A stretch of 6,322 bases of DNA from Capsulimonas sp. (GCA_025963815.1 JAOQAA010000469.1:1-6322); one strand, 5' to 3'; counted from the stretch's first letter, positions 1 through 6,322 are shown. Numbers and translations: made by a program. The notes: generated by a model from the letters alone, not told the origin.

Positions 1-3000
1 GGCGCGGCGGCTTCGACGGCGAACGCGCGCAGGGAGTATTTGACGGTCGCGGTCTGCACCGCCGCCTTGAGGCCCTTGCCGGAGACATCGGCCATCACCA
101 GCGCGATCCGTCCATCCGGCAGTTCCAAAGCGTCGTAGAAGTCGCCGCCAACATGCGCTTCGTCGAGGCCCGCCTTATAGGTGACGGCAAGACGCAGCCC
201 CGGCATCTCCTTGGGAATATTCGTCAGGAATGCCGACTGAAGCATGTCCGCCACGCGGTGCTCACGGGCGTAGAGACGTGCATTCTCCAGCGCCAATCCC
301 AGCAGATCCGAGACCGCCATCACCAGCGCGACTTCATCGCGCGACCACCGGCGAGGCTCCCCGCACTGCTGCACGGAGAAGACCCCGCCCCATTCACCGC
401 GCTGGATGATGGGACAGGAAATGAGCGCTCGTGCGTACTGCACGCGGACGGGCTGCCCCCAGTACACTTTTAATCGAGGATCGGTCTCGGTATCGTGAAT
501 CACGATCGGGTTGCCAACCGTCCATGTGTCGAGAAACGCGGGCCCCAGGGTGGAAAGCGCATAAGATACCTGCACGGGGTCGACGCCAGGCGCGGTGTAT
601 TGATGCGGAGAAACTTCCAGAGTACTTTGGCCGGCGTCGAGACGCGACCACAAAACACGGCTCGCGCCCAGAGCGAGGCCGACTTCGCTTGTCGCCACAC
701 GCAGAATATCGGCGGCGTCGAGCGAGGCGCGAAGCTTGCGGCCAACCGCGTTGATCAGCACTTCCCGCGCAGTCCGCGCGCGCGCCTCTAAATAAAGCCG
801 CGAGTTATCGACGGATAAGGCGACACGGCGCGCCGCTTCCTCGGCGAGAGCCCGATCCGACTCGTCGAAACGGGCTCCCGAATTCGCTCCGATGAAGGTG
901 ATGGCCCCGATCACGCGACCGCGAGCGATCAGCGGCGCGCTGAGGAACGATTCGATCCCTAAATCCAGCAGCATGGCGTAATGGCGCTCATCCACCGAGA
1001 CTTGCCGCAGCATTTCCTCCGTGACGTGAGTTTCCAGAAGAGACTCGCCGTTGCGAATAACCTCGTAAATCCCGATCTCGCTGTCCATGGTAGTCGGATA
1101 GAGCGCATCGATTTCCCGGGCGACGGCCAGCTTCACGGGATCGACGTGTGCGAGCGCAACGCGGCGGAGCTCTCCGTCTTCTTCCAGCAAATCGACGGCG
1201 CACCAATCCGCGAAGCCGGGCGTAACAAGCTTAGCGACACGTGCGAGCGTTTCCTCATAGTCGAGGGAGCCGCTGACGATGCTGCCGATCTCGTCCAAAA
1301 ACTTCTGCGCGCGCTCCGCGCGCTTCTGGTCGTCGATATCGGTGCAGGTGCCGAACCATTTGACGATCGCGCCGTCATCGTCCCGTATAGGCACCCCACG
1401 CGCCAGATGCCAGCGATATTCCCCGTCGAAGCGGCGCAGGCGATATTCAATGTCGTAACGAACGCTCTGGGTCAGCGCCTCGGTCCAATGCGCGATCGTG
1501 CGCGTCAGATCGTCCGGATGCAAGACCAGCTCCCAGCTCCAGCCTTGACTTTCCTCCAGAGTATGTCCCGAATACTCCGTCCATTTCTCATTGAAATAAT
1601 CGACGTCGCCATTCGGCAGCGCGGTCCAGACGATCTGCGGAATCGCTTCGGCCAGGAATCGGTACCGCCGTTCGCTCGCTTCCAGCTGGGCGCGCTCCTG
1701 TTGGGTCGCTTCAAACAGCCGGGCGTTGTCAATGGCCACGGAGGCGCGGCGCGATAGCTCTTCGGCGATCAGCTGGTCGGAAGCGCCATAGCGCCGGTGA
1801 TCGCGGGACAGCACCAGTGAAACCGCGCCAATGACAGATCCACGCACCTTCAATGGCACGACGATATAGGAATGTAAGTTCAAGTCTCGCAGGATACTAT
1901 GGTGCGCCTCGGTTCGCGCCACTTCCCGCACAAATCCGTCCGCCATGATCTCAGTCAGTATGGGGACGCCACTGCGCAGCACCTGACTGACGGGGTTGCC
2001 GCCGGCAATATCCGGCGGGTTCTGCTTCAGCTCGGCCTGCACGGTTGGAGCCAGCGTGGGGTCCGCGTAAGCGACGGCGGTGCGGCGGACTTTGCCGTCT
2101 TCCAGCATGTCAATTACGCACAAATCCGCCAGCGCCGGAACCGCGAGATGCGCAAGGCTTTGAAGAATATTTTCGTACTGCAGAGAGGACGCGAGGACGA
2201 CACTGGCGTCGGCGAGAAATTGAATTGCATGTTCGGCGCGTTTGCGTTCGGTGACGTCCAGGACGAACGATAGCGCCTGAAACTCAGGAGCGTCCAAGCG
2301 GGAAGCGCTGATGATCACGGACACGCGGCCGCCGTCCTTACGAAGATACTCTTTCTCGACCGCCGGAGCATTGCCGTTCACCTTCAGAGAATCATAGGCC
2401 TCCCGGCTCTTGTCCAGATACTCCGGCGGCGTCATCGCGATCCAGTTGATGCGACCCGCTGTCAGATCGTCCTGGGTATAACCGACCAGATTGAGAAACG
2501 CATCGTTTGCCTCGGTGATTGCGCCGCTTTCGTTCCAGAAGACGATTCCCAGAACGTTGGTTTCCGCCACCCGGCGAAAGCGCGCTTCGCTGGCGCTGAG
2601 CGCCGCAGCCATCTCACGTTCACGCAGCTCGGCGCGCCGGACACGCAGTACATTTTGGAGCGTCTGCCCCAAGCCGTCCTCCGTCAAGCGGGATTTGGCG
2701 AGATAGTCCGACGCGCCGGCCTTCATCAGCTCCACGGCGACGAGCTCGTCGCCATGACCGGTCAGCACGATGATAGGCGCCTCGTTCCCCGTGGCTCGTA
2801 CGCTTTTAATCACGGCCAATCCATCGCCGTCGGGAAATTGGAAGTCGAGAAAAACACAGTCGAAGTCGGTCTGCGCGGCAGCCGCGAGCACCTGCGCACA
2901 GCTGGTCGCTTCCTGGATCTCCAGAGTCAGCTTTGTTGCGCGCAGCGCGCGACGCACCGCCATGCGATCCACGATGTCATCGTCTGCAATTAAGATCTGC

Positions 3001-3014
3001 AAACGCTCAGTCAT
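1..3014 (-). CDS. Response regulator with PAS/GAF sensors and PP2C (SpoIIE/RsbU-type) phosphatase, 3' end cut by window
   Basis: Reading from 3014 the frame stays open for 1004 codons and leaves the window, so the C-terminus is missing. Approximate domains are: receiver 5-125 (acidic pair D11/D12, phospho-acceptor D57, T85, K107, all intact); PAS 140-255 ending in DVTERKRAE; GAF 262-434; PAS_3-like 448-560; GAF 568-741; GAF 745-915; PP2C from about 925. The PP2C part shows the metal-binding motif GGDFYD at 956-961 and ADVSGKG at 975-981. No signal peptide or membrane segment is visible, so it should be cytoplasmic. By family knowledge such proteins dephosphorylate a serine on an anti-sigma-factor antagonist. 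Phosphorylation of D57 by the kinase encoded just upstream probably gates this activity, while the GAF/PAS domains add ligand or redox input; both are inferences. The ATG at 3014 is the only usable start, because an in-frame TAG lies seven codons upstream, and it overlaps the kinase stop as ATGA, suggesting translational coupling. No STAS or anti-sigma gene is visible nearby. Confidence 0.93.
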   Translation of the reverse strand, partial: MTERLQILIADDDIVDRMAVRRALRATKLTLEIQEATSCAQVLAAAAQTDFDCVFLDFQFPDGDGLAVIKSVRATGNEAPIIVLTGHGDELVAVELMKAGASDYLAKSRLTEDGLGQTLQNVLRVRRAELREREMAAALSASEARFRRVAETNVLGIVFWNESGAITEANDAFLNLVGYTQDDLTAGRINWIAMTPPEYLDKSREAYDSLKVNGNAPAVEKEYLRKDGGRVSVIISASRLDAPEFQALSFVLDVTERKRAEHAIQFLADASVVLASSLQYENILQSLAHLAVPALADLCVIDMLEDGKVRRTAVAYADPTLAPTVQAELKQNPPDIAGGNPVSQVLRSGVPILTEIMADGFVREVARTEAHHSILRDLNLHSYIVVPLKVRGSVIGAVSLVLSRDHRRYGASDQLIAEELSRRASVAIDNARLFEATQQERAQLEASERRYRFLAEAIPQIVWTALPNGDVDYFNEKWTEYSGHTLEESQGWSWELVLHPDDLTRTIAHWTEALTQSVRYDIEYRLRRFDGEYRWHLARGVPIRDDDGAIVKWFGTCTDIDDQKRAERAQKFLDEIGSIVSGSLDYEETLARVAKLVTPGFADWCAVDLLEEDGELRRVALAHVDPVKLAVAREIDALYPTTMDSEIGIYEVIRNGESLLETHVTEEMLRQVSVDERHYAMLLDLGIESFLSAPLIARGRVIGAITFIGANSGARFDESDRALAEEAARRVALSVDNSRLYLEARARTAREVLINAVGRKLRASLDAADILRVATSEVGLALGASRVLWSRLDAGQSTLEVSPHQYTAPGVDPVQVSYALSTLGPAFLDTWTVGNPIVIHDTETDPRLKVYWGQPVRVQYARALISCPIIQRGEWGGVFSVQQCGEPRRWSRDEVALVMAVSDLLGLALENARLYAREHRVADMLQSAFLTNIPKEMPGLRLAVTYKAGLDEAHVGGDFYDALELPDGRIALVMADVSGKGLKAAVQTATVKYSLRAFAVEAAA

Positions 3015-3850
3015 ACTGAGGTCCCATTTCTAACGCCGGGCGTGGCGGAGTCATCAGGAGTTTTCAGCCAAGTGAAGGAAAAATCCGCCCCCTGACCGAC
3101 ATCGGATTTGAGCGAAACGACGCCTCCTTGATGTTCCACTATCTTTTTCACCAACGCCAATCCCATGCCGATACCCTCGACTTTGTCGCGCGATTCCAGC
3201 GTCTGGAAAATCTGAAATATCCGCTCGTGGAACTGAGGCTCGATCCCAGGACCGTTATCCACCACATGAAACTCGCAGAACTCTTCATGATCCACCCCGA
3301 TAACACGAACCTGAGCCTCTGCGCTTCCGCAATGCTTGATCGCATTGCCGATCAAGTTCAGAAAGACTTGCTCCAATACTATGAAGTTCGCGGGAAGAGC
3401 CGGAAAGTCTCCTTCCATGCGGACCTCGACAGTCGGCGGCGGCGCCAGCAGGTCAATCGCCTCCGTGACAAGTGCGCGGATATCAACCATCTCGATCTGA
3501 GTATCGACACGACCGACGCGCGAATATTGCAGGATGCCCTGGATCATGGCGTCCATGCGATGGACGCGATTTCGCAGCAGGGCAAGCTGTCCGGCGGTCT
3601 CTTCCGGGATCTGGTCGCCAAGATCTTCCTCGATCCACTTGGCCAGATTGGCGATCCCGCGCAGGGGGGCGCGCAGGTCGTGGGAAACAACATAGGCGAA
3701 TTGATCCAGCTCAGCGTTCCGCTGCGCCAGCATACGCGCCAGAGCGCTGTCGGGGTTATCTTCGGGCGGCTGTTGTGAAAAAGTGGATGATGCTTGCATT
3801 GACCGATACTGTCGTGCGAATTTTTCGTTCCAAGGTGATTGTCGGATCAT
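3011..3850 (-). CDS. Soluble two-component sensor histidine kinase, HisKA + HATPase_c
   Basis: This 279-residue protein is a bare kinase core. The dimerisation/phospho-acceptor helix is near 46-115 with H-box YVVSHDLRAPLRG and H57 as the phosphorylated histidine. The ATPase domain has an N-box (NLIGNAIKH, 165-173), a G1 box (DNGPGIEP, 198-205), an F-box region (ERIFQIFQTL, 209-218) and a G2 box (GIGMGLALVKKI, 226-237), so all catalytic boxes are present. There is no transmembrane helix and only about 45 residues before the kinase core, so it has no recognisable sensor domain. The H-box region resembles the kinase modules of cyanobacterial phytochromes and related hybrid kinases (from memory). 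It is the first gene of an operon with the receiver/phosphatase protein, its obvious phosphotransfer partner. The start is uncertain: the ATG at 3850 has no clear Shine-Dalgarno sequence, and the in-frame ATG at codon 18 would leave the kinase core intact. Confidence 0.93.
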   Translation of the reverse strand: MIRQSPWNEKFARQYRSMQASSTFSQQPPEDNPDSALARMLAQRNAELDQFAYVVSHDLRAPLRGIANLAKWIEEDLGDQIPEETAGQLALLRNRVHRMDAMIQGILQYSRVGRVDTQIEMVDIRALVTEAIDLLAPPPTVEVRMEGDFPALPANFIVLEQVFLNLIGNAIKHCGSAEAQVRVIGVDHEEFCEFHVVDNGPGIEPQFHERIFQIFQTLESRDKVEGIGMGLALVKKIVEHQGGVVSLKSDVGQGADFSFTWLKTPDDSATPGVRNGTSV

Positions 3851-3885
3851 TGTAGCACACCGGAGAAGCGAATGGGTATTTGCTT

Positions 3886-3914
3886 CTTTCAGGGGTAAGG
3901 CGGCGGCGTATAAC
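3886..3914 (+). promoter_or_regulatory. Weak candidate promoter for the SDR gene
   Basis: TATAAC at 3909-3914 matches the -10 consensus at five of six positions. CTTTCA at 3886-3891 is a poor -35, with a 17-base spacer. It lies in the 97-base divergent gap, 33 bases before the ATG. Only the -10 is convincing, and the sigma-factor preferences of this organism are unknown. Confidence 0.25.
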
Positions 3915-3947
3915 TGCCGATAATCTCAGGTGGGAGGAATTTGGCAT

Positions 3948-4721
3948 ATGTCTAGAATGATCCAGGAACCGGCAATGGAAGGCAAGGTGGTGATTGTCAC
4001 CGGCGCCTCCAGCGGCGTCGGCTACGCCACGGTGCGCCGGCTCATTCACAGCGAGGGGGCGACCGTCATCGCCGTCGCGCGGCGGCGGATGTTCCGCATT
4101 GAGGCGCTTTCCAGCCAGGCGGAGAAGGGCCGATTGGTCGCGATCACCGCCGACATGGCCGACCGCCCCCAGGCGGACGCCCTGATGACCCAAGTTTTCG
4201 AAAAGTACGGACATGTGGACGCCTTCGTCCACGCCGTCAACCGTGTCCTGAAACTGAGCGCGCTCGACGTGACCGATCAGGAGTTCGATCTGACGATGCA
4301 GGTCAACGTCAAAAGCGCCCTGTACGCCGTTCAGGCGCTGACGCCCCATTTGCGCCGCCAACACCGAGGCGGCATCGTCATCTACAACCCCACCCCGCTG
4401 GAGACGGAAGCGTTCGTGGCCTCGGAAGCCGTTTACGCGGCCTCCGCCAACGCCCTCTCAGCGCTCGCGAACGGTTGGGGACGCCAGCTGGCGTCCCACG
4501 GCATTCCCGTATTCGAAGTCGCGCCCTGCCCCGTCAAAGAAGCTCTTCTGGCGACCCAAACACCCCATGACCTGCAAATCGTGGAAGCGCTGCGGGAAGC
4601 GATGTTCGCCACGCCGCGCCTCCATGCCGCGCCCGCCCTGGAGCTCCAGCCCCAACACGCCAATTTCTCGGCGCCAACCATCATCTCCGAGCGCGGCGGA
4701 CTTCGACTCATGACGTTTTGA
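3948..4721 (+). CDS. Short-chain dehydrogenase/reductase-family protein with degenerate active site
   Basis: The 257-residue protein has a classical SDR Rossmann fold. The nucleotide-binding motif TGASSGVG is at 18-25. Arginines follow the second strand (ARRR, 44-47), which usually means NADP(H) preference. An acidic D69 sits in the adenine-contact position (ADMAD), and the helix-4 asparagine is N120. The rest of the catalytic machinery is altered. The YxxxK motif reads Y163-A-A-S-A167, so the lysine is gone. The serine expected 13 residues before the tyrosine is P150, next to T149. The usual NNAG is HAVN (95-98), and the PG after strand 6 is PC (193-194). It may bind nucleotide without acting as an ordinary dehydrogenase, so its substrate cannot be named. 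The ATG at 3948 is chosen because GGAGG (3933-3937) lies ten bases upstream; a GTG at 3930 would overlap that site. It is read divergently from the kinase operon and lies 95 bases before the LTxxQ gene. Confidence 0.88.
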   Translation: MSRMIQEPAMEGKVVIVTGASSGVGYATVRRLIHSEGATVIAVARRRMFRIEALSSQAEKGRLVAITADMADRPQADALMTQVFEKYGHVDAFVHAVNRVLKLSALDVTDQEFDLTMQVNVKSALYAVQALTPHLRRQHRGGIVIYNPTPLETEAFVASEAVYAASANALSALANGWGRQLASHGIPVFEVAPCPVKEALLATQTPHDLQIVEALREAMFATPRLHAAPALELQPQHANFSAPTIISERGGLRLMTF

Positions 4722-4775
4722 CGAAAGAAAATTCCGAATGAACTAACCGGTCTTCGCCGCGTCCATAGCACTGTA

Positions 4776-4792
4776 GCGCGAACAGTTCGCGC
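4776..4792. promoter_or_regulatory. 17-base palindrome, candidate operator
   Basis: GCGCGAAC and GTTCGCGC are perfect inverted repeats around a single central A (4784). The palindrome lies 24 bases before the LTxxQ start codon and 12 bases before its ribosome binding site. The odd-centre symmetry and position fit a dimeric repressor site. It could instead form a seven-pair hairpin with a three-base loop in the leader RNA. The regulator is unknown. Confidence 0.4.
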
Positions 4793-4816
4793 ACATTACT
4801 GGCGGGAGGAAACCGA

Positions 4817-5197
4817 ATGATAAAGAAAGCAATGATCGTCGCCGTTCTGCTGACCGTGGGCGGCTCCATGCTGGCGCAGGGGCCAGGCTCCGCAGCCGGC
4901 CTCAAAGGCAAGGGCAAAGCCGGCGAGATGAAGCAGCTCGCCAAGCTTTCCGAGACGCTGGCGCTGACCGACGACCAGAAGGCGAAGATTAAGGACATCT
5001 ACAAGGCCGAGGCCCCAAAGATGATGGCGATCCGCAAAAACACGGCCCTGACCCCAGACGAGAAAAAAGAACAGATGAAGCCGATCCGCAAAGAGATGCG
5101 CACGCAGATCGAAGCGCTCCTCACTCCGGAGCAGAAGCTCAAGTGGGCAACGAGCCGACACGATCACAAGAAAAAAGGCGTGACTGCTCCTGTTTAA
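4817..5197 (+). CDS. Small exported LTxxQ-motif (Spy/CpxP-like) protein
   Basis: The 126-residue protein starts with a clear signal peptide: a basic n-region (MIKK), a hydrophobic core at 5-16, and probable cleavage after A20 (SMLA/Q). The mature part is highly charged, lysine-rich and predicted helical. It carries two LTxxQ motifs, LTDDQ at 50-54 and LTPEQ at 102-106, and a related LTPDE at 78-82, the hallmark of the Spy/CpxP superfamily. Family members are small periplasmic proteins that chaperone unfolded proteins or sense envelope or metal stress; the precise role here is inferred only by family. The tail (RHDHKKK, 114-120) is His/Lys-rich. The start is well supported by GGGAGG (4804-4809) seven bases before the ATG. 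The gene follows the SDR gene by 95 bases and has the palindrome at 4776-4792 in front, so separate regulation is plausible. A strong hairpin follows its stop. Confidence 0.85.
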   Translation: MIKKAMIVAVLLTVGGSMLAQGPGSAAGLKGKGKAGEMKQLAKLSETLALTDDQKAKIKDIYKAEAPKMMAIRKNTALTPDEKKEQMKPIRKEMRTQIEALLTPEQKLKWATSRHDHKKKGVTAPV

Positions 5198-5218
5198 CTT
5201 TTCCGCAAAATTTGAACA

Positions 5219-5255
5219 CAAAGGCCGGCGACCCAAAATTGGTCGCCGGCCTTTG
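5219..5255. terminator. Strong hairpin between convergent genes, probable bidirectional terminator
   Basis: A perfect 15-bp stem (CAAAGGCCGGCGACC with its complement) closes a seven-base loop, CAAAATT. It begins 22 bases after the LTxxQ stop and lies 18 bases past the ThuA stop on the other strand. The stem is GC-rich and ends in three T residues on either strand, so the U-tract is short for a classical intrinsic terminator. The location between convergent genes supports termination or 3'-end protection of both messages. Confidence 0.75.
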
Positions 5256-5272
5256 CCATGTGAAACGAATGG

Positions 5273-5965
5273 CTACAATGCATCTTCCGCATGCGCGGCC
5301 CAGAGCAGCCCGCGCACCATGAGGGGAAGAACTTCCTCCTGGGTGACGATATTCGCCTGATGCCCCAGCGCGTTGTACGACACGCGGCCTTCACCATAGT
5401 AACGCGTCCAAATCTGCGGCATATCGAATGGTCCGTTCTTTACGTGAGGCCCATCGGCGACGGGAAATTGGGTGACGCCCAGCACATGGTTCGAAGGGTC
5501 CGTATGCAGATAGTACTGCTCAGACTTCACCGCGAACTCCGCCGGGCTGCCCTGTGTGATAAAGTGATTCGTGTCCGTAATACGAACGGTATATTCCGTC
5601 CCATCATTGCCGGGATGCGAAATCCACTGCCCGCCGGTCATGAACTGCCACTCAGTCTCATTGCGGAACGAATCGCACATGCCGCCGTGACATCCCGCGA
5701 TGCCGACGCCGCCCTTAACCGCCTCCAGCACGGGATTGAGCTGCTCGCCCGTAATGGTCCCCATCGTCCACACAGGAACGATCAGGTCCAGCGCCTTCAG
5801 CTTGTCGGCGTTGAGAAATGCGTCGAGCGTGTCGGACACTTCGACTTCAAAACCCCGCGTTTGCAGTTCACTTGCAAAGATCTCGGCGACTTCCTTGGGC
5901 TGGTGTCCGTCCCACCCGCCCCAAACGATCAGCGCGGAGCGCGCAGCTCCATTGTTCTTTGACAC
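5273..5965 (-). CDS. ThuA-domain (trehalose-utilisation-like) protein
   Basis: This 230-residue protein is a single ThuA domain, a fold related to class I glutamine amidotransferases. Visible motifs are the N-terminal strand and loop ALIVWGGWDGHQPKE (11-25), the strand DLIVPVW (60-66), the turn GIAGCHGGMCDSF (88-100), and the later SEQYYLHTDP and YYGEGRVSYNALGH segments typical of the family. There is no signal peptide, so it is probably cytoplasmic. ThuA-like proteins are tied to sugar metabolism in some bacteria, but no reaction can be assigned here and no sugar genes are nearby. The GTG at 5965 is chosen over the in-frame ATG at 5998 because AAGGAGA lies eight bases before it and the extra 11 residues add nothing domain-like. 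It lies downstream of purK on the same strand, with the palindromic repeat between them, and converges on the LTxxQ gene. Confidence 0.88.
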   Translation of the reverse strand: MSKNNGAARSALIVWGGWDGHQPKEVAEIFASELQTRGFEVEVSDTLDAFLNADKLKALDLIVPVWTMGTITGEQLNPVLEAVKGGVGIAGCHGGMCDSFRNETEWQFMTGGQWISHPGNDGTEYTVRITDTNHFITQGSPAEFAVKSEQYYLHTDPSNHVLGVTQFPVADGPHVKNGPFDMPQIWTRYYGEGRVSYNALGHQANIVTQEEVLPLMVRGLLWAAHAEDAL

Positions 5966-5972
5966 AGTCGAT

Positions 5973-5979
5973 TCTCCTT
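5973..5979 (-). promoter_or_regulatory. Shine-Dalgarno site deciding the ThuA GTG start
   Basis: On the minus strand AAGGAGA lies at ideal spacing before the GTG at 5965. The upstream in-frame ATG at 5998 has no purine-rich site before it. This favours the 230-residue product over a 241-residue one. Confidence 0.75.
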
Positions 5980-6050
5980 GGCGATGCAGCGATATCATGA
6001 CTACTGAAACATTTCAACTAAATAGGACGCGGATGGCCCTCATCCCCCAG

Positions 6051-6078
6051 CCCCTTCTCCCAATTCTGGGAGAAGGGG
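6051..6078. repeat. Left-arm perfect 12-bp hairpin of the repeat
   Basis: CCCCTTCTCCCA pairs perfectly with TGGGAGAAGGGG around the loop ATTC. The fifth pair is T-A here and C-G in the other arm. Confidence 0.8.
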
Positions 6079-6124
6079 AGTCAGAGTGTTTGAGTTTTAA
6101 GATCTTAAGAACAAAATCTCACTC

Positions 6125-6322
6125 TTACTCCGACTCCCCCTCTCCCAGAATTGGGAGAGGGGGCCGGGGGGTGAGGGCCTCGCGGGCGCGGCGCACGAGT
6201 TCGGCGGCGGCTTCCGGAGTCTCGGCGGCGGCGTTCAGATGGCCCATCTTGCGGCCCGGTCGCGCTTCCGCCTTACCGTAAAGGTGCAGCTTGACACCGG
6301 GAATGGCGCACGCGGCGGCCCA
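6125..6322 (-). CDS. purK: N5-carboxyaminoimidazole ribonucleotide synthase, C-terminal 65 residues (5' part outside window)
   Basis: The visible tail contains the PurK C-terminal signature VKLHLYGKAEARPGRKMGHLN (visible residues 10-30, shown here without a break of one residue beyond the family core: LHLYGK, then RPGRKMGH), followed by a helix (TPEAAAELVRRAREAL). PurK is an ATP-grasp enzyme that carboxylates aminoimidazole ribonucleotide with bicarbonate and ATP in purine synthesis, normally working with PurE. The N-terminal roughly 300 residues lie beyond base 6322. The oddity is the end of the protein: from about visible residue 49 (AL, then TPRPPLPILGEGESE) the codons are those of the palindromic repeat, and the stop TAA follows at its inner edge. 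The native C-terminus has apparently been replaced or extended by about 15-17 residues. The core fold ends before this point, so activity is probably kept. The ThuA gene lies 159 bases downstream. Confidence 0.87.
   Translation of the reverse strand, partial: WAAACAIPGVKLHLYGKAEARPGRKMGHLNAAAETPEAAAELVRRAREALTPRPPLPILGEGESE
6136..6163. repeat. Right-arm perfect 12-bp hairpin of the repeat, inside purK
   Basis: CCCCCTCTCCCA pairs perfectly with TGGGAGAGGGGG around the loop GAAT. On the minus strand it is read as the PRPPLPILGEG end of PurK. Confidence 0.8.

Larger units (their letters stand above)
6035..6179. repeat. 145-base imperfect palindromic (MITE-like) repeat element
   Basis: Two 53-base terminal inverted arms (6035-6087 and 6127-6179) match at 48 of 53 positions, and all five differences are transitions. 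Each arm contains its own perfect hairpin. The AT-rich middle holds the self-complementary TTAAGATCTTAA (6096-6107 region). The element has no coding capacity of its own and no transposase. Its right arm lies inside the end of purK, and its left arm sits in the gap before the ThuA gene. No convincing target duplication is seen: CGCGG occurs close to both ends (6028-6032 and 6181-6185) but not at equal distance, and is likely to arise by chance in GC-rich DNA. Sequences of this type are scattered through several Gram-negative-like soil phyla (from memory). Copy number in this genome is unknown. Confidence 0.8.

Noticed and set aside
981..1757. 258-codon open frame on the plus strand
   Set aside because: It lies opposite the PAS/GAF part of the large regulator, whose domain motifs are clear. 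It shows no recognisable motif and no ribosome site; it is a GC-rich antisense shadow.
3128..3778. 216-codon open frame on the plus strand
   Set aside because: It is antisense to the histidine kinase H, N, G1 and G2 boxes and has no family features of its own.
3930..3947. GTG start six codons upstream for the SDR gene
   Set aside because: It overlaps the GGGAGG ribosome binding site that serves the ATG at 3948.
3756..4364. 202-codon open frame on the minus strand
   Set aside because: It is antisense to the SDR Rossmann fold and crosses the divergent promoter gap; it is a shadow.
4718..4746. TTGACG as a -35 box for the LTxxQ gene
   Set aside because: The hexamer is good, but no acceptable -10 lies 16-18 bases downstream (AACTAA and neighbours are poor).
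4778..4790. LexA (SOS) box in the palindrome before the LTxxQ gene
   Set aside because: GAAC and GTTC half-sites are separated by a single base instead of the four found in Gram-positive-type LexA boxes.
6012..6017. TTGAAA on the minus strand as a -35 box for the ThuA gene
   Set aside because: No credible -10 hexamer is found at standard spacing.
6028..6185. CGCGG flanking the repeat as a target-site duplication
   Set aside because: The copies are at unequal distances from the element ends (two bases versus one) and a five-base GC match is expected by chance here.
5291..6281. Two plus-strand open frames opposite the ThuA gene and the repeat
   Set aside because: Both are antisense to the ThuA domain, and one runs through the palindromic repeat and the purK end. 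Neither has a ribosome site or recognisable domain.

Overview
The window is GC-rich, densely coded bacterial chromosome holding six protein genes, two of which run off the ends. No rRNA, tRNA, CRISPR array, transposase or phage gene was seen, and no gene-free stretch exceeds 300 bases. The organism cannot be fixed from the sequence. The multi-GAF/PAS signalling proteins, a phytochrome-like kinase core, and a dispersed-looking palindromic repeat with CTCATCCCCCAGCCCC ends recall Armatimonadota (Capsulimonas-like), Chloroflexota or cyanobacteria. That placement rests on memory of similar sequences and is weak.

Layout. Positions 1-3850, minus strand, form a two-gene signalling operon. A compact soluble histidine kinase (3850-3011) is followed, with an ATGA overlap, by a very large response regulator (3014 to beyond 1). 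The regulator carries receiver, PAS, GAF, PAS, GAF and GAF domains and the start of a PP2C/SpoIIE-type serine phosphatase. The open frame is unbroken for 1004 codons and is still open at base 1. The expected chain is kinase to receiver to phosphatase, and then probably an anti-sigma-antagonist (STAS) partner that lies outside the window.

A 97-base divergent gap separates this operon from the plus-strand genes. These are a short-chain dehydrogenase-like protein with a degraded catalytic tetrad (3948-4721) and a small exported LTxxQ (Spy/CpxP-like) protein (4817-5197). A 17-base palindrome sits just in front of the second gene. A strong hairpin at 5219-5255 separates it from a convergent minus-strand ThuA-domain gene (5273-5965).

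The right end holds the last 65 codons of purK (minus strand, purine synthesis). They run into a 145-base palindromic repeat (6035-6179) whose right arm supplies the final ~17 codons and is followed immediately by the stop. The two arms each form a perfect 12-bp hairpin and differ by a paired T-A to C-G exchange. The kinase/phosphatase operon, the dehydrogenase/LTxxQ pair and the purK/thuA pair show no obvious shared pathway.
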